Source of the DNA: Agaribacterium haliotis
GTDB lineage: Bacteria > Pseudomonadota > Gammaproteobacteria > Pseudomonadales > Cellvibrionaceae
Assembly (NCBI RefSeq): GCF_002312815.1
Contig: NZ_NKQJ01000011.1
Span: 143,040-207,039, forward strand
Direction: 5' to 3'
DNA: 64,000 bases
Shown: positions 51,589-60,010 of the stretch, in pieces
Layout of the letters: the number at the start of each line of letters is the position of its first letter
Position numbering within the stretch: the first letter of the stretch is position 1
Notes under the pieces: model-generated
What the model saw: the letters and a program-made list of their open reading frames with translations, nothing else
What the model was told of the DNA's origin: nothing
The model's database searches: none
Program-made: the position numbers and the translations under genes

Positions 51589-52881
51589 ATGCGTAAAGCC
51601 GTAAACAGAAAATTTAGAAAGCTCAGCCGCGAGCAGCGCATCGCCGCGCTCGCGGATGCAGGTTATCTATCCGATGAAAGTGCCGCTCAGTGGTTGCAAG
51701 CCGAGCAGCAGTTAACATTAGACAGCGCTGAGCGCATGATAGAAAACGTTATTGGCCTGTTTGCCCTGCCTGAGGGTGTGGCGCTGAACTTCCCGCTAAA
51801 CGGGAATATGTATCAAGTGCCGATGGTTGTCGAAGAGCCGTCGGTGGTCGCTGCGCTCAGCTTTAGTGCGCTGCTGGCTGAAAAACACGGCGGCTTTAAG
51901 GCCTCTGCAGACGCCGGGCTTATAAAGGGGCAGATTCAACTGACCGGAATGCATGACTGCCGCGCGGCAATGGACAAAATTTTGGCTCACAAAGAGCAGC
52001 TGCTCAGTGAAGCCAATAGCTTGATGCCGGCAATGCTCAAGCGAGGCGGCGGTGCCCGCAATTTGACTTGTAAGCGCTTTACCGGGGAGAACAGCGGCGT
52101 AGACATGCTTGTTTGTTACATCAGCATCGATACCTGTGATGCGATGGGGGCAAACCAGGTCAATTCTGTCTGTGAAGCGCTGGCACCGAGGCTGCAGGCT
52201 TTGGTTGGCGGCGAGCCACTTTTGAAAATACTCAGTAATCTGGCGGACGAGGCTCTGGCTCGAGCGCAGCTGCGCCTGCCTGCGTCGGCGTTACAGAGCA
52301 AAGATATGAGTGGCGAAGCGCTGCGCGATCGTATTGTTATCGCCAACGATTTAGCTTTGGCCGACCCGTATCGCGCCTGCACCCACAATAAAGGCATTAT
52401 GAATGGTATCGACGCCGTTGCCCTGGCAACGGGCAACGATTGGCGCAGTGTGGAAGCGGCGGCCCACGCCTATGCGGCTCGCGACGGTCAGTACCGCGCC
52501 TTGACACAGTGGCGTTGTGATGACGATGGCCAGTTGCATGGCAGTATCGAATTGCCAATTAAAGTCGGTACTGTCGGTGCGTCTTTGTTGAGCAATCCCG
52601 GTGTGAAGGCAAACCAGGAGCTGCTTGGCCTAAACAGTGCCAGCGAGCTTGCGGCACTGATGGCTGCGGTTGGCCTGGCGCAAAATTTTGCAGCGTTGCG
52701 TGCGCTGGCGAGTTCGGGCATTCAACAAGGGCATATGCGCCTGCACGCGCGCAGTGTTGCTCTCAGTGCCGACTGTCCTGACGCGCTGTTTGATGCGCTT
52801 GTTGCGCGCTTGGTCAATGAGCCGGAAATCAAAGTCTGGCGAGCCAAAGAGATCATTGCTGAGTTACAGGCCGATGCTTGA
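51589..52881 (+). CDS. mvaA: Hydroxymethylglutaryl-CoA reductase, class II type
   Basis: A 430-aa enzyme that makes mevalonate from HMG-CoA. It has class II features: ENVIGLFALPEGVAL, GLIKGQIQ, DAMGANQVNSVCEAL, HNKGIMNGIDAVALATGND, and the catalytic His in GHMRLH. It has no membrane anchor. Class II enzymes generally prefer NADH and are also used in degradation, but the surrounding genes show a biosynthetic role here. Confidence 0.95.
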   Translation: MRKAVNRKFRKLSREQRIAALADAGYLSDESAAQWLQAEQQLTLDSAERMIENVIGLFALPEGVALNFPLNGNMYQVPMVVEEPSVVAALSFSALLAEKHGGFKASADAGLIKGQIQLTGMHDCRAAMDKILAHKEQLLSEANSLMPAMLKRGGGARNLTCKRFTGENSGVDMLVCYISIDTCDAMGANQVNSVCEALAPRLQALVGGEPLLKILSNLADEALARAQLRLPASALQSKDMSGEALRDRIVIANDLALADPYRACTHNKGIMNGIDAVALATGNDWRSVEAAAHAYAARDGQYRALTQWRCDDDGQLHGSIELPIKVGTVGASLLSNPGVKANQELLGLNSASELAALMAAVGLAQNFAALRALASSGIQQGHMRLHARSVALSADCPDALFDALVARLVNEPEIKVWRAKEIIAELQADA

Positions 52882-53863
52882 ATTCGAGCAATTGGGTCGC
52901 CGCCGCGCATCGTCGTACGTCGATGGTGACGGCTGGGTGGGGGCCTGCGGCAAGGTTATTCTGTTTGGTGAGCACAGTGTTGTCTACGGCCAGCCGGCGA
53001 TTGCAGCCGGCATTGAACGCGCCGTTAGAGTCCGGGTTGAGCGATCGACAGAGGCTTGCTCGAGCATCAGCATCGAGCGCTGGAATATCAGTGTGTCGCT
53101 CGCAGATAAACTGCACGGCAGTGCGGTGTTACTGCAAAATGTGCTCAAGTTGATTTGCCGGCATTTTGCCGTTGAACAGCCCGTTCATCTATCTGTTGAT
53201 GCGCAAATACCCCACGCTTCTGGGCTCGGGGCATCTGCTGCGCTGGCAGTTGCCTGCAGTCGTGCGCTGGCTTTATTTGCCGGTCAGGATTCTACAAATG
53301 AAGAAATTAACGAGCTCGCTTTTGCCTGCGAAAAGCTGGCCCACGGCAATCCATCCGGGCTCGACAACAGCTTGGCTTGCTACGGTGGCCTATTTCGTTT
53401 TCAGCGCCTGCACTCAGGGGTTGACCTCAAGGCCTTGAGTTTGGCGCAGCCGCTTAACTTTTTGGTCGCGCTCAGCGGCAAGCAGGGTTTTACTGCAAAA
53501 ACAGTAGCGCGGGTGCGCCAGTTGTGGCTTAAGAATAAAACACTCTACGATGAACTGTTTGAGCAAATGGGCGAGTTGACTCGCGAGGCTGAAGCCATTT
53601 TGGCTGTCGACACCGCTGTCGACAAAGTTAAGCTGGGCAAACTTATCAACCGCAATCAAGCCTGCCTGAGACAGCTCGGTGTCAGCTGCGCTGAAATTGA
53701 AGACATACTCGAGCTTGCCAGCGCTGGCGGCGCGACCGCAGGCAAGCTTACTGGCAGCGGCGATGGCGGGGCCGTACTGCTGCTTAGCGATCACCGTGCG
53801 GATGTGCAGCAAGCCCTTGCCGAGAAAGCTTATTCGAGCTTTTCAATTACCATTGCCGGTTAA
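52874..53863 (+). CDS. Mevalonate kinase
   Basis: A 329-aa GHMP kinase phosphorylating mevalonate at C5. GKVILFGEHSVVYGQPAIA, IPHASGLGASAALAVACS, the HGNPSGLDN catalytic Asp region, and LTGSGDGGAVLLL are all present. The ATG lies in another frame within the last codons of mvaA (8-bp overlap); the frame open to 52670 has no start with a site and is rejected. Confidence 0.93.
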   Translation: MLEFEQLGRRRASSYVDGDGWVGACGKVILFGEHSVVYGQPAIAAGIERAVRVRVERSTEACSSISIERWNISVSLADKLHGSAVLLQNVLKLICRHFAVEQPVHLSVDAQIPHASGLGASAALAVACSRALALFAGQDSTNEEINELAFACEKLAHGNPSGLDNSLACYGGLFRFQRLHSGVDLKALSLAQPLNFLVALSGKQGFTAKTVARVRQLWLKNKTLYDELFEQMGELTREAEAILAVDTAVDKVKLGKLINRNQACLRQLGVSCAEIEDILELASAGGATAGKLTGSGDGGAVLLLSDHRADVQQALAEKAYSSFSITIAG

Positions 53864-53992
53864 TCGAGCGCTAAGCCTGGCGAAGCAAGACTGAGTTTTG
53901 GCGGTTGTCTCATTACTAAGCGAGCATTAAACTGTTTGTTTGATTTTTTGCCTGCTGGGAATCAGCAGCTTGCTGCATTTCCGGAGGTAGTT

Positions 53993-54580
53993 TTGACAGC
54001 GCTTGCCCGCGACCGATTTGCTGTCGTTTCGTCAGATAGCGATGAGCTTATTCTCGTCAACCAGCACGATGAAGAAATAGGCAGTGCCGATAAACTGCTT
54101 TGTCACGATGGCAAGGGTATGCTGCACCGCGCTTTTTCGGTTTTGTTATTTAACCAGCACGGCGAACTTTTGCTGCAAAAGCGTGCCGCTGAAAAGCGCC
54201 TGTGGGGTGATTTTTGGTCTAACTCTTGCTGTTCTCACCCGCGTGTTGGCGAGAGCATGCACGAAGCTGCCCGGCGCCGTGTGGCTGAAGAGCTGGGCCT
54301 GGAGATCGCAGATTTAGTGTATCTCTATAAATTTGAGTATCACGCTCAGTTTGGTGAGCTCGGTGCAGAGCACGAACTCTGTTCGGTATTTATTGGGCGC
54401 TGCGACAGCGAAGCAGAGCCAAATGCAAATGAAATCAGTGCGGTGCGCTGGTTATCGGCCGCCGCACTGGAGGCCGAACTTAATGCTGACGAAGCGGCGT
54501 TTACTCCGTGGTTCAAGATGGAATGGGCCCACATCAACAAACATTTTAAAGCTGAACTCGAAGCACTGTATAACAGCTAA
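53993..54580 (+). CDS. idi: Isopentenyl-diphosphate delta-isomerase, type I
   Basis: Interconverts IPP and DMAPP. The Nudix-fold protein of 195 aa has SNSCCSHPRVGES (catalytic Cys about 80), the Nudix glutamates in REL-type AARRRVAEELG, and EHEL carrying the second catalytic acid. A perfect GGAGG lies 5 bp before TTG 53993, which decides the start over an upstream frame opening at 53936. Confidence 0.94.
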   Translation: MTALARDRFAVVSSDSDELILVNQHDEEIGSADKLLCHDGKGMLHRAFSVLLFNQHGELLLQKRAAEKRLWGDFWSNSCCSHPRVGESMHEAARRRVAEELGLEIADLVYLYKFEYHAQFGELGAEHELCSVFIGRCDSEAEPNANEISAVRWLSAAALEAELNADEAAFTPWFKMEWAHINKHFKAELEALYNS

Positions 54581-54620
54581 GTTGAGCTGCACTCGCCGCG
54601 GTGAGTAATTGGAGACAAGT

Positions 54621-56144
54621 ATGAATTCTGTTGGAATCAGCGGCCTGGCAGCCTATCTGCCGCGCTACCGCACTCAGTTAGAAGACTGGTGTGAGTGGAC
54701 CGAAGGCAGCTGGGACAAGCTCAAGGATGTCGTCGGTCACAGCTTTCGCATGCGTGGCCACCACCAGAATGTCTATACGATGGCGGCCAATGCCGCGCTA
54801 AAACTGATACAGCAATACAATATCGATCCGCGCTCTATTGGCTATTTTGCTTTTGGCACCGAGTCGAGCACCGACAACAGTGCCGGTGCGGTGATCGTCA
54901 AAGGCCTGGTCGATCAGGGCCTGGTCAAGCTCGGCCTGCCCAAACTCAGCCGTTACTGTGAGGTGCCCGAGTACAAACACGCCTGCCTGGGCGGGGTCTA
55001 TGCACTCAAGGGGGCAGCGCGCTTTCTCGCTTGTGACGGCGCCGATAGCAAGGCCATTGTAATCTCTGCTGATATTGCCGAATACGAGCGCGGCTCGACT
55101 GGCGAGCCCACGCAAGGCGCGGGGGCTGTGGCAATGTTACTCGAGCCCGAAGCCAAATTGCTGGCGCTGGATTTAAGCAAAAGCGGCTCCTCGGCCGATT
55201 ATCGCGGCCCGGATTTTCGCAAACCTTTTGTGCGCTACGCTCAGCAGCACGCGGCGACTAACAGCCAGCTGCGCGACTATCCCGTGTTTAATGGCTATTA
55301 CAGTACCAACTGTTATATCGATGCGGTGCTCGTAGCTCTGTCGAATATGTTTAACAAGCGCGGCCTCGATCGCAGCTCGTATTTAAAAGAGCTCAAAGCG
55401 ATTTTTATGCACCGGCCGTATACACGTATGCCGGAGACCGGCCTGGCGATGAGTTATCTGTACTCGCTGGCGATGGGCAAGCAGGAAGATCACAGCGAGC
55501 TCAAAGAGTACTGTGAAGCGGCGCGAGTGAAGTTCCACGATGTGCTTGAGGAGCTCAGTGCCAAGCGCGACGTCTACGCCTGTGTTGAGCAGGGTAAAAT
55601 CAATACTCCACTGTTTTCGCGCAGCCTTAGGGTGATTCGCGTACTCAAGCGCTTTGATACCTTCCGCCGTATTGAATCAAAAATGAGCCTCGGCTGGGAG
55701 ATTATGAAAAACGTTGGCAATCTGTATTCGGCGTCGCTGCCGGCGTGGATTGCCGCGGGCCTTGAAGATGCTTTTAAGCGCGGGGTTGAGTTGCAGGGTT
55801 ACGACATTCTGACCCTGGGTTATGGCAGCGGTGACGCCGCGGAAGCTATTCCTATGCGCGCTGTTGACGGCTGGCAAAAACAGGCCTCAAAAATCAAGTT
55901 TGCCGAGGCTTTTGACGGCGCTGTCGATCTCAATCAGGCCCAGTACATCAGCCTGCACGGCGGGCGCCAGCCCGTTGATTTACCTATACACACCGAAGGT
56001 GAGTTTTTTATCAGCCGTGTCGGTACTGGCGATAACAAAGACTTTGATGACGAAGGGCTCGAATACTACGGTTTTGATGCTCGCGCCAGTGAAGAGCAGC
56101 CCAAGCCTGTCGAAATCAAAGACAGTCAAAGCAAGCAGAATTAA
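54621..56144 (+). CDS. Hydroxymethylglutaryl-CoA synthase
   Basis: Condenses acetyl-CoA with acetoacetyl-CoA. The thiolase-fold protein has the acyl Cys C122 in KHACLGG, a Glu near residue 80 (FGTESSTDNS), and a His in FMHRPYTRM. At 507 aa it is longer than usual bacterial forms (about 390) by extra C-terminal sequence (after about 430, containing FDGAVDLNQAQYISLHGG). ATG has GGAG 6 bp upstream. A thiolase to make acetoacetyl-CoA is not in the window. Confidence 0.93.
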   Translation: MNSVGISGLAAYLPRYRTQLEDWCEWTEGSWDKLKDVVGHSFRMRGHHQNVYTMAANAALKLIQQYNIDPRSIGYFAFGTESSTDNSAGAVIVKGLVDQGLVKLGLPKLSRYCEVPEYKHACLGGVYALKGAARFLACDGADSKAIVISADIAEYERGSTGEPTQGAGAVAMLLEPEAKLLALDLSKSGSSADYRGPDFRKPFVRYAQQHAATNSQLRDYPVFNGYYSTNCYIDAVLVALSNMFNKRGLDRSSYLKELKAIFMHRPYTRMPETGLAMSYLYSLAMGKQEDHSELKEYCEAARVKFHDVLEELSAKRDVYACVEQGKINTPLFSRSLRVIRVLKRFDTFRRIESKMSLGWEIMKNVGNLYSASLPAWIAAGLEDAFKRGVELQGYDILTLGYGSGDAAEAIPMRAVDGWQKQASKIKFAEAFDGAVDLNQAQYISLHGGRQPVDLPIHTEGEFFISRVGTGDNKDFDDEGLEYYGFDARASEEQPKPVEIKDSQSKQN

Positions 56145-56162
56145 TTAAGGCCCGTCGCCAGC

Positions 56163-57056
56163 ATGGATTTTAAACTCACGGCGGCCGCCTATAAAAGCCG
56201 GGTTGAAGCCGAGCTTGAAACCTGGTTTGAGCGCCCGCAAGTTGCCGAACGTTTGGCCCGGGCCATGTGTTATAGCCTTAACGCGGGGGGCAAGCGTGTC
56301 AGGCCGATGCTGGTTTACGCCAGCGCCGAGCTCTGTTTGAGTGAAGGCCTGTCCTCGTTGCCCGGCAGTGTTGATACCGCTGCCGCTGCCATTGAAGCTG
56401 TGCACACCTATTCGCTTATTCACGATGACCTGCCGGCCATGGACGACGACGATTTACGCCGCGGCCAGGCAACCTGTCACCGCAAGTTTGACGAAGCGAC
56501 AGCCATACTTGCCGGCGATGCCCTACTTAATTTGGCTTATGAAAAGCTCGCCGCCATTGACGATGCAAAGCTTGCGCTCGCGTTGATTCGCAGCCTCGGC
56601 AACGCCGCTGGTGCCCTCGGAATGGTCGGTGGTCAGATGCTCGATCTGGAAGCTGAGGGGCTTGATTCGCGTTTGACTCTGCAGCAGCTTGAAACTATTC
56701 ACCGCAATAAGACCGGAGCGCTGATTATTTCTGCGGTGCAGCTCGGTGCTTTGTGTGCCGGCGCGACTGAGCTTCAGCAAGCGGCGCTTAATCGCTACGC
56801 TGCTAAACTCGGCTTGGCCTTTCAGGTTCAGGACGACATACTCGATGTTGTTTCCGATAGCGCGACTTTAGGCAAAGATCAGGGCTCAGATCTGGAAAAT
56901 AATAAAAGTACTTACGTCAGCTTGCTTGGTTTAGAGTCGGCGCAAGCGCTTGCGGCAACCTTGGTTGATGAAGCTAAAGCTGCACTCGAAGTATTTGCCC
57001 CTGGCGCCCGGTTTTTAGTTGAACTTGCCGACTATGTTGTGCAGCGTAAATACTGA
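56163..57056 (+). CDS. ispA: Farnesyl diphosphate synthase (IspA)
   Basis: A 297-aa (2E,6E)-farnesyl diphosphate synthase. The first Asp-rich motif is DDLPAMDDDDLRRG (about 84-97), the second DDILD in FQVQDDILDVVSD, and NAGGKRVRPML binds substrate. It is the final gene of the mevalonate set, 19 bp after HMG-CoA synthase, and turns IPP plus DMAPP into FPP for quinones and cell-wall carrier lipids. Confidence 0.96.
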   Translation: MDFKLTAAAYKSRVEAELETWFERPQVAERLARAMCYSLNAGGKRVRPMLVYASAELCLSEGLSSLPGSVDTAAAAIEAVHTYSLIHDDLPAMDDDDLRRGQATCHRKFDEATAILAGDALLNLAYEKLAAIDDAKLALALIRSLGNAAGALGMVGGQMLDLEAEGLDSRLTLQQLETIHRNKTGALIISAVQLGALCAGATELQQAALNRYAAKLGLAFQVQDDILDVVSDSATLGKDQGSDLENNKSTYVSLLGLESAQALAATLVDEAKAALEVFAPGARFLVELADYVVQRKY

Positions 57057-57131
57057 GTTGCCGCTTATCGATCGCTAGTGGGTAGATGCTGTGGATGGCG
57101 ATGTTAAATCCAGTTTTTATCAGGGAAGCCA

Positions 57132-58217
57132 ATGTTAAAGCTATTGCTGTTTCGCCCGTGTATTTACACTGTCTTTTTTTCTATCTTTTCGCCCCTTATC
57201 TGGGCACAAAACGAGCCCGGCGATGACGCTGTTAAGCCTGCGGATCAGGAATCTCCATGGCTGGCGACCCCTATTTTCAGTGCCGACCCAAAACTAGGGG
57301 CGAGTATCGGGGCGATGGGAGCGTATTTGTTTAAGGCGGACAGCGAGAGCCCGAGCTCTATGCTGGGTTTAATGGGCACTTACAGCAATACGGATTCCAC
57401 TATCTATGGGCTTTTTTCCCGCAACTATTTTGCAAAAGACCGGCAGCGTTTTGTGGCCGGTGCTTTTGGTGGGCGCATCGAGAATGATTACGGCGATTTT
57501 CTCGGCACGGGGGTCGATGTTAAAACTCGGGATGAGCTTGGCGGCGTGTTTACTCGTTACAGTGTCAGAACCAAAGAGCATTGGTTTGTCGGCGCTCAGC
57601 TGGTGGCGATGGATTACAAAATTGAAGGCAAAGACAGTTTCAGCCGCGCCTTACTGAAATTGCTTGGCCTAGAAGGTTTTAAGAGCAATGGCCTCGGAGC
57701 TGTGCTGGAGCGCGACAGCCGCGACAATCAGAACTCGCCGAGCTCGGGTTCTTTATTTAATTTCAATAATATTGCTTATAGCGAAAAGCTTGGTGGTGAC
57801 GAAAGTTTTGACACTTATGACCTCGGTTATTCAATCTACCGGGCGCACGGTAATGGCAACGTCATTGCCGCTCAAATCAAAGGCCGGTGGACGGCCGGTG
57901 CTCCGCGTGCTGCTTATAGTTCTGTGAACCTGCGCGGTTATACTCGCGGCGAATATCTCGGCAAGAACAGTGTGATGTTTCAACTTGAAGAGCGCTATAG
58001 GCTTAGTGAGCGCTGGGGTTTAAGCGCTTTTGCTGGCGTTGCCTGCCTCTATGGCAATGACAAAAAATGCTCTGATGATGACAATTTATTTCCAGCGCTT
58101 GGTGCAGGCGTAAACTTTATGCTGAAAAAACAGGAGAAGATGATCGTACGCGCTGAACTGGCTGCAGGGAAATATCAGAACCACGGATTTTATATTCAAT
58201 TTGGCAATGCTTTTTAG
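57132..58217 (+). CDS. POTRA-less BamA-like outer-membrane barrel
   Basis: A 361-aa protein with a signal peptide (about 1-25, IWAQ), then directly a surface-antigen (D15/BamA-type) barrel. PIFSADPKLGASIGAMG opens the barrel, LRGYTRGEYLGKN is the conserved lid-region motif, and it ends in Phe (FGNAF). No POTRA domains precede it. A second such protein is at 31924-33192. Function is unknown; it is 76 bp downstream of ispA. Confidence 0.85.
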   Translation: MLKLLLFRPCIYTVFFSIFSPLIWAQNEPGDDAVKPADQESPWLATPIFSADPKLGASIGAMGAYLFKADSESPSSMLGLMGTYSNTDSTIYGLFSRNYFAKDRQRFVAGAFGGRIENDYGDFLGTGVDVKTRDELGGVFTRYSVRTKEHWFVGAQLVAMDYKIEGKDSFSRALLKLLGLEGFKSNGLGAVLERDSRDNQNSPSSGSLFNFNNIAYSEKLGGDESFDTYDLGYSIYRAHGNGNVIAAQIKGRWTAGAPRAAYSSVNLRGYTRGEYLGKNSVMFQLEERYRLSERWGLSAFAGVACLYGNDKKCSDDDNLFPALGAGVNFMLKKQEKMIVRAELAAGKYQNHGFYIQFGNAF

Positions 58218-58494
58218 TTTGTTTATTCGTTTCGCCTAATCGTTTGTCGAATAAGCTTACAGTGGGGAGTTTGTTGTATCAGCTCGAAGCTATTTATTAC
58301 TCATTAAATAGTTATTTTTCATATCCCACTCAGTTTCATTTTTCTTCTTGCTATAAAAATTTACTGAAATCAACGTCAGCCGGTTTATTTAGCCTGTGTT
58401 GCTGGTTTTCACGTCAGCTTGGAGCGATTCTTGAATTATGCCTCTTTACCTCGGTGATTTTGCTTTGCATTGAGGCTGGTTTAAGTTAGCGCAG
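58218..58494. other. Intergenic region
   Basis: A T-rich 277-bp spacer. An 81-codon TTG-started frame (58244-58489) is hydrophobic and Cys-rich but has no ribosome site; I doubt it is real. Confidence 0.4.
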
Positions 58495-59106
58495 GTGGTA
58501 ATCGACGTGGATTGCATTGATAAGTTTCTTAAATACGGTTTTGTTGTTTTTTCTGGTCAGGGGCAGGCTTTGTATGACGATAGAGTCAAAGCGCGTATGC
58601 CTTATGCCGACTCGCTTTACGAACGTTTGTGTAGCAGTGAAGTGCCGTCTATAGCTCGCCTAACCGATGTTGTGAATGGAACTCAGATTAGCTCGCCGGT
58701 GTTTAAGTACGAGGGCTCCCGGCACGGTATCGACAGCTATCAAAGCGCCTATTACCTAACCGACGCGCTGATGCGCAAAGGCATGCTGCCCGTTTTTTTA
58801 AGCGAGAGTGGTGAGGTGAAAAATATCTTACCTCTACTGACCAAAGAGCAGCGCAAAGACGCTATGTTGGTAATACAAATTTTGCAGGCGCGCTATATCA
58901 AGAGTGACGAGCGCCATCCCGCGCCGAACTTTATGGTCAACGACGAGCCGGAGTACGATTCACTGACACTCGAACTCAGCGATTCAGAGATCCTGGCAAT
59001 TTTTGGTCGCCTTCCCGATGATAAAATGGAAGTGTTTACCCCCGATCTCGGCCACATTGAAGCGCAAGCCGGTTTTATTGCGGATGGTGTTATTCGCAGA
59101 GCGTAG
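58495..59106 (+). CDS. Unknown soluble protein, 203 aa
   Basis: A cytosolic, acidic protein with no signal peptide. No catalytic motif or known domain is recognised: KFLKYGFVVFSGQGQALYDD at the N-terminus, SYQSAYYLTDALMRKGMLPVF in the middle, HIEAQAGFIADGVI at the end. The start is a GTG near an AGGTGG, so the exact N-terminus is uncertain (GTG 58510 is an alternative). It ends at a strong terminator. Confidence 0.75.
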   Translation: MVIDVDCIDKFLKYGFVVFSGQGQALYDDRVKARMPYADSLYERLCSSEVPSIARLTDVVNGTQISSPVFKYEGSRHGIDSYQSAYYLTDALMRKGMLPVFLSESGEVKNILPLLTKEQRKDAMLVIQILQARYIKSDERHPAPNFMVNDEPEYDSLTLELSDSEILAIFGRLPDDKMEVFTPDLGHIEAQAGFIADGVIRRA

Positions 59107-59126
59107 TTGCTTGAGCACAAGTTTTG

Positions 59127-59161
59127 AAAAAAAGAAGCCGCCCATTGAGGCGGCTTTTTTT
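59127..59161. terminator. Bidirectional intrinsic terminator
   Basis: AAGCCGCC (59135-59142) pairs with GGCGGCTT (59149-59156), loop CATTGA, with an A-run before and a T-run after. It serves the unknown 203-aa gene and the convergent OmpA-like gene. Confidence 0.9.
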
Positions 59162-59177
59162 GGGGCTGCGTTAACTC

Positions 59178-59846
59178 TTAAGCTTCCGCAGGAACCAAGG
59201 TAATTTCTACGCGGCGGTTGAGGGCGCGGCCTTCGGCGCTGCTGTTGCTGGCGATGGGCTGGCGCTCACCAAAACCGATCGGTTCGAGGCGGACCTGAGC
59301 AACACCTCTCGAGCGCAGATAGCTTGAGACCGAGTTGGCCCTGTCTTCGCTCAAGGCCTGATTGGACTCTGCCGAGCCAACACTGTCGGTGTGGCCGCCG
59401 ACGACTACCAAGGTTTTATCGTATTCTTTTAGCACAAGCACGACGGAATCTAATACGTCGTAGAAGCTGCTGGCGATTTCGGCTCGGCCGGTTGCGAACG
59501 TGATATTGCCCGGCATAACCAGGTTGATCTGGTCGCCGACACGTTCAACACTCACCCCGGTACCGCGCAACTGCTTGCGCAGCTTGGCTTCCTGGGCGTC
59601 CATGTAATAACCGACACCGCCGCCGATGGCGGCACCGCCGGCTGCCGCGGCAAGTATGCGGCGGTTGCGCTTGTCGACGTCTTCGTCGTCGTTATCGAGG
59701 TAGGCCATAACTGCAGCGACACCGGCGCCGATGGCAGCACCTTTTGCTGCTTTTGAGGTTTCTTTCTCGCCGGTATAGGGGTCGTAAGTTTGACATGCAC
59801 TGAGTAGAGCCACGAGTGACAGGGCTCCGATGGATTTTTTCATCAT
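59178..59846 (-). CDS. OmpA-family lipoprotein (YiaD-like)
   Basis: A 222-aa lipoprotein (lipobox LSAC, C18). A Gly/Ala-rich glycine-zipper segment (about 33-75) is followed by an OmpA peptidoglycan-binding domain (about 108-220) with ITFATGRAEI, GGHTDSVGSAESNQALS, and NRRVEI. Such proteins link the outer membrane to peptidoglycan. YiaD has this same layout. It is transcribed away from cobQ. Confidence 0.93.
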   Translation of the reverse strand: MMKKSIGALSLVALLSACQTYDPYTGEKETSKAAKGAAIGAGVAAVMAYLDNDDEDVDKRNRRILAAAAGGAAIGGGVGYYMDAQEAKLRKQLRGTGVSVERVGDQINLVMPGNITFATGRAEIASSFYDVLDSVVLVLKEYDKTLVVVGGHTDSVGSAESNQALSEDRANSVSSYLRSRGVAQVRLEPIGFGERQPIASNSSAEGRALNRRVEITLVPAEA

Positions 59847-60010
59847 TATTCCTTAAGTTGCGCCGCTGCGCGGTAATTTAAGTTGCCTAAGTATAGAAAA
59901 GGCCGCTGAAAATAAAGTTTCTTCACGAGAAAGACAACGCACTTTTGTGCAGTTGTGCACGTTGCCTTATAGAATAGTTTTTCGAATATGAACTCCGGCT
60001 GAAGTCGCTG

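Noticed and set aside
58244..58489. 81-codon hydrophobic frame
   Set aside because: TTG start without ribosome site, T-rich region and Cys-rich composition typical of chance frames.
59847..60010. Cobalamin riboswitch before cobQ
   Set aside because: No B12-box-like sequence or suitable structure in the 164-bp leader.
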